This document shows positions 14,501 through 20,827 of a DNA stretch of 64,000 nt, in pieces (within the stretch, counting starts at the first letter, position 1; each line of letters starts with the position of its first letter). The notes under the pieces are model-generated. The model was given only the letters and a program-made list of their open reading frames with translations, did not search any database and was not told the origin of the DNA. The stretch comes from Gorsachius magnificus (taxonomy: Eukaryota; Chordata; Aves; Pelecaniformes; Ardeidae), in the NCBI GenBank assembly GCA_034008185.1, contig CM067095.1:8912610-8976609 (forward strand), read 5' to 3'. The position numbers and the translations under genes are program-made.

Positions 14501-14730
14501 CATGCTCAGGACTTGCTCCCCATCAGATAAAAAACCTTCAGTAACCCATCTTCTTAAAATACACCTCCTTGCCAATTGCCTGTTGTTTCTGTTCCCGTGG
14601 CAAGGGATTGCTTTTGCCCCACTGTATCTTCCTTTTGCTTTTAGCAAATTTATCTCTGCTGAAAGTGCCTTATTAAATCTAGGATGCTACATTCTGCTCT
14701 CAACAGGGGCACATCCTGCTGAGCCTTGTA

Positions 14731-14736
14731 GGTTCA
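14731..14736. repeat. Target site duplication, left copy
   Basis: GGTTCA directly abuts the left LTR edge and is repeated at 20,822-20,827 on the far side of the provirus. A 6-bp duplication fits alpha- and betaretroviral integrases and shows that the two LTRs belong to one insertion. Confidence 0.95.
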
Positions 14737-15043
14737 TGTCGGAGGGGAAGCCAGCCCGGATTAACAATGGAATCTCAATATGAGTATGGTCGTTCTCCTT
14801 TATTGCGCAGCTAACAAAAGCATATATAGGCAGAAAACAATAACATACACACACGTCACACTGTGATTGGTAGAACACCGTTATACACACACCTACATCG
14901 CTACTGTAACTGGGACGGATCATCTGTCCGACAGAGGGGCTTCACCTTCTCTTCCGGTCATAGTTCCAGCCACATCTGCTTAAGAGCAGGGGCTGTCAAA
15001 TGGGACTAAATCATGCTCATTCTCACTCAGCCACTCCTCCACA
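14737..15043 (-). repeat. 3' LTR of the provirus
   Basis: 307 bp with TGT...ACA ends. It matches 20,515-20,821 with seven substitutions, all transitions, four of them in CpG/TpG or CpG/CpA pairs. It holds the same CCAAT (14,866-14,870), TGACGT (14,853-14,858), TATATATG (14,821-14,828) and AATAAA (14,799-14,804) signals on the minus strand. Its first 64 bases also encode the last 21 codons and stop of env2. Confidence 0.95.
14799..14804 (-). terminator. Retroviral poly(A) signal AATAAA
   Basis: AATAAA on the minus strand lies 24 bases after the start of the TATA box in the 3' LTR. Because the cap site would be expected about 25-30 bases after TATA, the signal sits at the U3/R border. This is the arrangement known from alpharetrovirus LTRs. 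In the 3' LTR it would end the viral transcript. Confidence 0.75.
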
Positions 15044-15747
15044 TTTCCCTCTTTTTCTTTTTGCACAAGCAAAACAGTAGATACTAGTTTGGATAATAAA
15101 CATTTCACAATACCTGCTATAATAATGATAATTATTAGTCCTACAGCCAAAGGCATTAACAAGCGTAAACCTTCCTTAAAGAGATCTTTCACCCATCCTG
15201 TTAGTCCCCATTGTTCAAACCACTTGTTCCAGGGACTGGTATCTTGTTGTATTTTTTCTAAGCTCTTCTTCATCAAGGCAATTGACTGATGGATTGACTT
15301 ACTATGATCGCTTAGGTTAAAACAGCGCATGCCATCAAAATCTTCACATCCATGGCCTTGTGCCAATAGTAGAAAATCAATCGCAGCAAGATTTTGTAAC
15401 AGAGCATGCCATAGACTTTTTTGATCTAACAATAATTTTCCTAAAATCTCTGTCGTTATATTACTTTGTTTCTCTGACCAACAGGCAAGACGTGCTAGAT
15501 TCTTTAAGGCATTATCAGCAGCAGCACCCGGTACAAAAACAGCTAAAGCAACGCGAGCAGCTACAGATAAAAGTTCAACATTGTCATTACAATCAGGGGT
15601 TAATAAGGCACGTTTTGTTCGACTCTGGCTGACAGACATAATGATATTCCTAAGTTGACTAAGAGATGGTGCAAACATGGTTAGTTTACCTAAATAGCAA
15701 GGACCATCAATGACATTTGCAGGTATGCTTATAGAGCAGAGCAGGGT
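14980..15747 (-). CDS. env2: intact alpharetrovirus-like transmembrane envelope subunit
   Basis: The frame is open from 15,747 (just after a TGA) to a TAA at 14,980; an ATG at 15,678 gives 232 residues. The part before this ATG encodes a surface-subunit C terminus with CYLGKL. Numbering from the ATG: furin-type RTKR at 20-23, then the transmembrane subunit. Two cysteines at 30 and 66 bracket a hydrophobic stretch rich in A, V and F with a central VPGA, the layout of the internal fusion peptide of alpharetroviruses. A coiled-coil and immunosuppressive-type region (LLQNLAAIDFLLL) covers about 85-106. Potential N-glycosylation sites are N73 and N121. A membrane anchor with six isoleucines in a row lies at about 173-195. 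The usual C-x6-CC loop is altered: C111 and C119 remain, but residue 118 is R. Residues from 213 on are encoded in the LTR. No complete surface subunit or signal peptide is in frame, so it is a partial env. Confidence 0.88.
   Translation of the reverse strand, partial: TLLCSISIPANVIDGPCYLGKLTMFAPSLSQLRNIIMSVSQSRTKRALLTPDCNDNVELLSVAARVALAVFVPGAAADNALKNLARLACWSEKQSNITTEILGKLLLDQKSLWHALLQNLAAIDFLLLAQGHGCEDFDGMRCFNLSDHSKSIHQSIALMKKSLEKIQQDTSPWNKWFEQWGLTGWVKDLFKEGLRLLMPLAVGLIIIIIIAGIVKCLLSKLVSTVLLVQKEKEGNVEEWLSENEHDLVPFDSPCS
15044..15062 (-). promoter_or_regulatory. Polypurine tract
   Basis: The minus strand has 19 purines in a row (AAAAAGAAAAAGAGGGAAA) ending exactly at the first T of the 3' LTR. 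This is the plus-strand DNA priming site for reverse transcription. It lies inside env2 and encodes the Q-K-E-K-E-G stretch. Confidence 0.92.
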
Positions 15748-15750
15748 TCA

Positions 15751-16063
15751 CACAGCATAAGCAATAATTTCATAGGTGTAACACACTGTCCGTACACTTC
15801 TCCTCTAATAGCGATTGGATATATACAGCAAAGCCTCACTCATTGGTTACTTTACCCTACTTGCGGTTACTGCTTCTCTATTCTAGCAACTAAGCATTTC
15901 CCCTTTAATAGCGTCCCGTACACTGGCTAAGCATTTCCCCCTTAAGAGCATTCCAACCCTATCAGAACCTGATGTCCTTGTTCTGCTAGGAATGTATCCA
16001 CAATCCCCCTTCTATGTTTTTGTGCTAACCAAACTCCAGGAATAGCCCTCTTTATCATATCAG
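15751..16063 (-). other. Noncoding, LTR-like segment with short repeats, between env1 and env2
   Basis: This stretch has no long frame. On the minus strand it holds a motif of the form GCTNTTAAGGGGGAAATGCTTAG at 15,889-15,912 and 15,913-15,949, and a third, diverged relative at 15,788-15,812 that shares GTGTACGGAC with the second. Between them lies TATATATCCAAT (about 15,820). Repeated elements around a TATA-like box resemble a retroviral U3, but I could not find both ends. A short frame near 16,059 encodes FLAEQGHQVL, which resembles FLEQQGHNVL at the end of env1, suggesting another duplicated or joined boundary. Confidence 0.45.
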
Positions 16064-17450
16064 TCACACACCTAGATTGTCCACATAGCTCCACAACACA
16101 TTGTGGCCCTGTTGTTCAAGAAATCCTTGTTGTACCTTATTACCTTTCCAGGGGACTTGCTTAGAATCTCTTGGTCCGGGGATCAGAGGTTCTCCCCGAG
16201 AATCCCTCGGTGCCGGCTGGAGGTCCCATGATCCCACGGATCTGTCAAGACTCACAAGCGGTGTCCCATCTGGGGGGCCATCCTTCTCTTTTTGGATAAT
16301 CCAGATCTGTACTAATTCATAGATTTCTCCCTTTGATCTATGACTGATTTTTCCCAACGATCACTGCATGAGGTTTATCAAGCTGGGGTGAAATAGAGCC
16401 AATTTCCCCAGGTAGCACGATCCCCCGTGCGGACCTTTAGGGATTCCATTCCAGGCCCAGTCACTGCATATTAGAAATATGCCTGGCGGCAATTTTTGCG
16501 CTGGCTGTCCGGTCTGGTTGAGCCTTGAGTAAAGAGCTGTGTAAACATCTCCAGGACGGAGGGTGGAATCCATGGTTGCCCAGTTCTTATGGTTAGTATT
16601 GAGGTCTGTTATTAAGGGTGACTTAAAACTAAACCACCCAGTTTGTTTCCCAACAGACGAGGCATTAAGACACCCCAGTAGATCTAGCTCTTCTGGGGGG
16701 GACATTAGAGTAACATTCAAGTTTTCCACAATTATTGCTTGTCATCCTCCATCTCGCTGTTGAGGGTTTAGCCCTGGGGCTGACAGGGTCGTATTAGCTA
16801 TGGTAAAATTCAAAATAGACTTATTTCCAACATAACCCCAGAGCTCCTCTGGTCTCCACACAGGGGTTCCTATTAGACATGTACGAAATGGATCCCCTGG
16901 GGTGGCCAAACTTAGACAAATGGAGCTCTGGACTGTAATATTGGCTAACGTGACTCAGATGTTAGATCTTGGTGTAATCTTTGTTATTAGCCCGTCTACT
17001 TCTACTTCCCCCAGAAGTTGTACCCTTGAGCAGATTAGCCATGCCAATTTCCATGTCATCCTGTTCGTTCTGGTCTTTTTCCTTTCTCAGGTTATGGTCA
17101 TTAGGTGTCCATACCATGGCCGTGTCCACTTGCTTGACACTCAGAGAGGTCCGGAACCTGTCAAGACACAAGTGTAACCTTGACCATTAATGCCAAATAC
17201 TTTTGGGAGTGGTATGAGGCGGAAAACAGCCATTCCAATACCGTGCACTGTAGCTTCTGCTCCCTCTGTCGTCCTGAGGCCTGCTTGGCACTTATGGGTA
17301 ACATACCGACTTCTCCCCCTTTTTCTTTTTGCCAAGCAGGGACTTGTAGTAGCAAGGTAAAAGGTGATTTCTTCAAATTGCAAAGAAGTACAGATACAGG
17401 GATATCTGGCAAAGCTCGATCAAACCCCACACATGCAATACATCTTCATT
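16064..17450 (-). pseudogene. env1: broken retroviral surface (SU) region
   Basis: This is a decayed surface-glycoprotein region spread over three frames. From 17,430 a frame encodes GFDRALPDIPV and a cysteine-containing stretch. It seems to pass into another frame near 17,285 (ATVHGIGMAVFRLIPLPK), then a third at about 17,145 (TAMVWTPNDHN), and back near 16,970. From 16,970 to 16,064 one frame runs on, broken only by TGA codons at 16,955, 16,742 and 16,361. It carries several N-x-S/T sites (for example NITV, NFT, NTT, NVT, NAS, NQT), as expected for a virion surface protein. Its C-terminal part holds CYLGKLALF, a diverged match to CYLGKLTMF before the cleavage site of env2. At least three frameshifts and three stops make it nonfunctional. 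No transmembrane part of this lineage was recognised. Confidence 0.75.
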
Positions 17451-18220
17451 AACAACCACCCCCTTCCCATCCTTTAAAATATTACACAGATATCATTCCC
17501 TTAGTCTATGGACTGCCCTTGTAAGATGTCCAGAAATGTCCACAAAATGTCCATTGAGTTAATTTAGTCCATGACTTTGGGCTCCATCTCTTATGCTGGT
17601 CACCCAGGACAGGAGAATTGGTGTGTTGCATGGAGTAACTCGGCACCAAAACCAGCTCAGGTCAGGTCACTGCTGCACTTGCATTGCTTCTTGTAAGGCT
17701 TGTCCTCTGTTGGTTCAGGTGGTTCTTGCTATAGTAATTCCCAGAACATGCAACTCAAATAATGGGTTACAACAATTTAAAGGTATATTCATTACAATCT
17801 CCACCCTTGACCTCTTTGGATCAGACCTTAGGGTTTAGTATCGCTATGAACTCCTCCTCTTGCTTGGACTTATCCACAGCCTGTCCAGCACAGCAGCACA
17901 GAAATAACAGCGATGCCCTGGCCATCTGCCAGCCCAGGCACATCACCATGGCGGTTAAAATTCCCAGTGAAAAGCACTGGACTAATGTACAGTAAGGCAA
18001 GCAAGCCCCATCGCAAGCACAGGAGCCTGCTGATTAATAGCTAAACAGCAATAACAGCTATAAATTCGATCTAGCACTTTCCAATCAAACCTGTCATTAT
18101 CTCAAACCCTTCGAGTCCCATATCATTGCTGAGAGTATCTTAAAAACTACTCGAACAAAAATCTGACTCCAATTCTGTCAGCTCCGTGTTTTCAGATACA
18201 CCTTTCATGCCAAAAGGGAC
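17451..18220 (-). other. Leader-type sequence of ERV family X
   Basis: This is noncoding on the whole, directly continuing from the family X LTR fragment and leading into env1. I recall similar sequence flanking the same LTR in other bird genomes, so it is probably the untranslated leader or a non-autonomous interior of family X. It contains one short frame with a signal-peptide look, listed separately. A primer-binding site for this family could not be fixed with confidence; a TGG occurs a few bases inside the LTR edge. Confidence 0.5.
17821..17949 (-). CDS. Possible env leader/signal peptide frame, truncated
   Basis: An ATG in an excellent Kozak context (CCGCCATGG) opens a 42-codon frame that ends at a TGA. 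The translation starts MVMCLGWQMARASLLFL and continues with three cysteines and AGQA, a plausible signal peptide with cleavage near residue 24, then an acidic and lysine-rich stretch. It lies about 370 bases upstream of the first recognised env1 coding stretch. It could be the first coding exon of env1, cut short by the stop, or chance. I do not recognise it from a specific family. Confidence 0.35.
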   Translation of the reverse strand: MVMCLGWQMARASLLFLCCCAGQAVDKSKQEEEFIAILNPKV

Positions 18221-18446
18221 TGTCGTGGTAAGCACCACGCAGCCACTCGCTCACTCCCCGCTTGAGATAAAGACAGTTTAATAGGTAAAACAAAAAACCA
18301 CACACGCAAGCTAAGCAAAGCAAAGCAAGGAATTCATTCACCACTTCCCATGGGCAGGCAGGTGTTTCACCATCCTCCGGGAAGCAGGGCTCTATCACGC
18401 GTAACAGTTACTTAAAAAGACAGACTCTATCACTCAAAATGTCACC
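18221..18446 (-). mobile_element. Partial LTR of ERV family X inside the provirus
   Basis: The plus strand begins TGTCGTGGT, the terminus seen at 7027 and 58,207, and goes on through GATAAAGACAGTTTAATAGG, GGAATTCATTCACCACTTCCCATGGGCAGGCAGG and CACGCGTAACAGTTAC, all matching the family X LTRs. A block of about 20 bases after the terminus and another after CACTCCCC are missing. Homology stops at about 18,446, which in the complete copies lies about 23-25 bases downstream of the TATA position, that is, near the expected RNA start. Only R-U5 and not U3 is present. The orientation is the same as that of the host provirus. Confidence 0.8.
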
Positions 18447-18475
18447 CTATCACCTGAACAGGGAAGGCAGTAGCA

Positions 18476-19430
18476 TTAGGCATAAAGTCCCCTTTGATGA
18501 TTGCATTTCGAATTACTCCGTGTCACCGTTGAATCGGATCGGGGGTCCCTATCTGAGCCCTGTGGATTAGGGAAAGTGATGGAATTATGTGAGTCGGGCC
18601 CTGAGGTCATAGCTTGCCGTGCCTGGTTCTCATCACATGTCCTCCTCCAATATTCTAATTCTCTTTGCTCTTCTTCAGCCATCCTCCCTAGTTTTTCCTC
18701 TAGTTCAGTTGCAATTAGTGGTCGCATTCCTGCATACCGGCCTTCATTAAGGGCTTCTCCGACTTTTGCCGTTTTCTCTGTTAACTCTTTTAGCCCTGGT
18801 AAAATCTCAGCATCCCACACAGGCAGATGAGCCAATCAATGTATCAGCTTTTGCGCTTCCGCATTATGCCTACATAACTCAGTTCGTAAGAACAACATAT
18901 CTGCGTAACAGACCATCTCCGGATCGAGTTGGAAACAAGTCAGCTAACTTCTGAATGATTTTTTGTGTTTCTTGATTTTGCTTACACAATTCTTCTCTAA
19001 TCGCCTGCGCCTCAACAGGAGAGAATGTCTCTGGCAAAGGTGGCATATGAGGCGGAGGGGGAAATACTGTTTCAATAATCATAGGTTCGTTCGTTTTTGA
19101 CTCAGCCTCCTGTTCCTCTGTATTGTTGTTTTTCGGGTCTAGTGTTTCAGCGGCACAGGTGGCTACCGATTGTTCGGCTTTTAGATCTTCAAGTACCGCG
19201 GTAATGAGTTTCCATGCCGAACTTAAAGCGACAGCCTCCTTAGACCCATTGCCGACCTCATCCCACAACGCGTCTCCCAGCTTATCTCAGCAGACTAAAT
19301 CAAAAGCATCTCGAGCTGAGGTAAAAAAGCCATGTGACTGTCCCCATCGCAATAAGCGATTTAAAGTCTTTTTATCATATTTCAGTCCTCTCACAGAGAG
19401 AATATGCTGGAACATGTCTCGGCTACTCCC
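18476..19430 (-). pseudogene. gag2: second gag fragment with matrix-like domain
   Basis: From about 19,430 the frame encodes ILSVRGLKYDKKTL and, after a TGA at 19,287-19,289, DKLGDALWDEV, then DLKAEQSVATCAAETL. This parallels gag1 (ILSKRG..., DFGETMWQ..., MKAEREVACAAAQML) at roughly one third identity. A linker follows with a run of four prolines (FPPPPHMPPLP) and a helical, glutamine-rich stretch. Near 18,910 the frame shifts by one. A TGA at 18,836-18,838 then interrupts the new frame, which goes on to a strongly helical E/K/R-rich region (TELEEKLGRMAEEEQRELEYW) and ends at a TAA at 18,476. No capsid major homology region or zinc knuckle is present. The product would be inactive. It belongs to a retroviral Gag matrix region, possibly of a lineage different from gag1. 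Confidence 0.72.
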
Positions 19431-19437
19431 CTCCCCC

Positions 19438-19464
19438 TTTTTTTTTTTTTTTTTTTTTTTTTTT
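19438..19464 (-). repeat. Internal run of 27 A between gag1 and gag2
   Basis: On the viral sense strand A27 follows ATCATTAAAAATA and precedes GGGGGAGGGGAGTAGCC. It sits exactly between the end of gag1 and the start of the second matrix-like domain. It resembles a captured poly(A) tail, though the only poly(A)-signal-like hexamer (ATTAAA) is almost adjacent, closer than normal. Confidence 0.85.
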
Positions 19465-19501
19465 ATTTTTAATGATCCACAGCCAAGTCCTTTTCATAAA
19501 A

Positions 19502-20323
19502 TCACTGTGCCATCATAGGCACATCGGGGGGGGGGTTGATGGTTCCGTAGCGGGTGCTGCGGCGGCACCTGCACTGCTGGCTGGTGATGCTTTTTATGGG
19601 GCGCAGATGTCCGACCCCGAAAAAGGTTTCAAGTCGGCCTGGCTTAGGCGGCGACAGCGGATACAAAGGTGTAGCTGAGGGCGGAGGCCGACACCCCTCT
19701 CCTTCCATAGGGGAAGGCGGCGCAAGCCACTCCTCCTCAGGAGTATCCTGGGGCACTGCTTCCGTATGTGGCTCGCACCTCCCCTGGGACTCGGTGGTGG
19801 CAACTTCCGTTTGCTCTGGACCCCGCCGCAAAACAGACGGACCTGCAGCCTCTTGCAGGAGAGAGACAGACTCAACATTCACACGGATCTCAGCAACAGT
19901 TTTACAAGTAGTCCCAGTCATCCCTTTTACAGCGGAGAGTTCAAAAAATCATGCCAAAGGCCCTGACTTACGTTCAGCATCCCTAAGTTTCTCTAAAGTT
20001 GGATCGGGATTTAACATTTGTGCAGCAGCGCAAGCTACTTCTCTTTCTGCTTTCATGTTCTTTAAAGTTTCTAATACAGCGCACCACAGCTCCCGGATAG
20101 CTTTCACTTCTTTCTCATCTTTTTCGTCCCCAGTTATCGTCTTTTGCCACATCGTTTCCCCAAAGTCTTTCCACTCAGTAACCGAAAATAACAGAGGCAT
20201 GTTGGTAAAGTGCCCCCATCAGCGTCCTAAGTTAATCAACTTAATCAATTGTTTCACAGTTGTCTTGACCCCTCTCTTAGAAAGGATACCGGAGAGCAAC
20301 CCGGCTGCAGCTTCTATTTCCAT
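19502..20323 (-). pseudogene. gag1: N-terminal gag (matrix-like domain and proline-rich linker)
   Basis: The ATG at 20,323, about 190 bases after the primer site, opens one continuous frame of about 274 codons to a TGA at 19,502, broken by just two TGA codons at 20,219-20,221 (codon 35) and 19,949-19,951. Residues 1-115 look like a helical matrix domain (LLSGILSKRG; WKDFGETMWQK; MKAEREVACAAAQML). From about residue 134 the protein becomes rich in P, S, E and T, like the linker between matrix and capsid in Gag. No N-terminal MG myristoylation signal is seen. Capsid, nucleocapsid and protease are missing; the A27 tract follows 38 bases later. As a matrix region it would have targeted Gag to the membrane. 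It is noncoding now unless both UGAs are read through. Confidence 0.78.
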
Positions 20324-20480
20324 TGCTGTGCCGCTTTTCACCTCTGGGAGTCGAGCGGCCACCTCGATCCGTGTCGAACACTTCTCCCAGACACCTTACT
20401 TCCTGATTCCACTCCTCTCGCTGCTTAGCGCAGACTCGGAGAACTTAGTCCAGCTAAGCTCTGGTAACTGTTAGCAACAT

Positions 20481-20498
20481 CCTCTGGGTTATGGGTCC
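20481..20498 (-). promoter_or_regulatory. Sense copy of the initiator tRNA-Met anticodon arm next to the primer site
   Basis: The minus strand reads GGACCCATAACCCAGAGG. Compared with vertebrate initiator tRNA-Met, as I recall it, this equals the anticodon loop with the 3' stem strand and following bases at 17 of 18 positions (A for G at the third). It has the same polarity as the tRNA, so it mimics rather than base-pairs with it. It overlaps the last two bases of the primer-binding site. Confidence 0.7.
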
Positions 20499-20512
20499 AT
20501 CCTCTGCTACCA
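20497..20512 (-). promoter_or_regulatory. Primer-binding site for initiator tRNA-Met
   Basis: Two bases (TC) after the 5' LTR the minus strand reads TGGTAGCAGAGGATGG, the exact complement of the last 16 bases (including CCA) of vertebrate initiator tRNA-Met. The usual 18-base match stops there: the next two bases are AC where the tRNA complement has TT. Use of this tRNA is unlike the tRNA-Trp of classical alpharetroviruses. Confidence 0.9.
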
Positions 20513-20514
20513 GA

Positions 20515-20821
20515 TGTCGGAGGGGAAGCCAGCCCGGATTAACGATGGAATCTCAATATGAGTATGGTCGTTCTCCTTTATTGCACAGCTAACAAAAGCA
20601 TATATAGGCAGAAAACAGTAACATACACACACGTCACACTGTGATTGGTAGAACATTGTTATACACACACCTACATCGCTACTGTAACTGGGACGGATCA
20701 TCTGTCCGACGGAGGGGCTTCACCTTCTCTTCCGGTCATAGTTCCAGCCACATCTGCTTAAGAGCAGGGGCTGTCAAATGGGACTAAATCATGCCCATTC
20801 TCACTCAGCCACTCCTCCACA
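20515..20821 (-). repeat. 5' LTR of the provirus
   Basis: 307 bp, TGT...ACA ends, identical in length to the 3' LTR. In transcription order it holds CCAAT (20,644-20,648), a CRE-like TGACGTG (20,630-20,636), TATATATG (20,599-20,606) and AATAAA (20,577-20,582). The cap site would be expected at about 20,575, giving a U3 of about 245 bases and a short R plus U5 of about 60. Confidence 0.95.
20577..20648 (-). promoter_or_regulatory. Core promoter of the 5' LTR
   Basis: CCAAT, TGACGTG, TATATATG and AATAAA occur in this order within 72 bases on the minus strand. All four are unchanged in the 3' LTR, so the promoter may still be able to drive transcription of the mosaic provirus. Confidence 0.75.
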
Positions 20822-20827
20822 GGTTCA
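20822..20827. repeat. Target site duplication, right copy
   Basis: GGTTCA directly after the LTR edge, identical to 14,731-14,736. Confidence 0.95.

Larger units (their letters stand above)
7624..14730. other. Host noncoding DNA left of the provirus
   Basis: Apart from three MIR-like relics listed separately, I see no gene. The 148-codon frame at 13,188-13,634 has no protein-like features and is taken as chance. A short direct repeat (CAGAAAGTTAAAT twice) lies at about 8027-8055. Confidence 0.45.
14737..20821 (-). mobile_element. Mosaic, pol-less endogenous retrovirus (complete provirus)
   Basis: The provirus is defined by paired 307-bp LTRs, a 6-bp target duplication, an initiator tRNA-Met primer site next to the 5' LTR and a polypurine tract next to the 3' LTR. 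Between them lie two gag fragments, a partial LTR and leader of another family, a broken env and an intact transmembrane env. I found no capsid major homology region, zinc knuckle, protease DSG/DTG motif, YxDD reverse transcriptase box or integrase. The LTRs differ at 7 of 307 sites (97.7% identical). At an assumed 2e-9 substitutions per site per year this gives roughly 6 million years. The interior has at least ten in-frame stops and several frameshifts, which is more damage than the LTRs show. The simplest reading is a defective element copied in trans. Confidence 0.93.

Noticed and set aside
18192..18398. 68-codon minus-strand frame with a hydrophobic stretch
   Set aside because: It falls inside the family X LTR fragment; similar frames appear by chance in the other LTR copies.
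17450..18480. Possible remnant of pol between gag2 and env1
   Set aside because: All three minus-strand frames were scanned for protease, YxDD, RNase H and integrase motifs and none was seen; the stretch is accounted for by the family X LTR and leader.
19554..20474. 306-codon open frame on the plus strand, antisense to gag1
   Set aside because: It lies wholly opposite gag1, whose composition bias explains the openness. There is no promoter near its start, no domain, and it crosses the gag1 start and leader.
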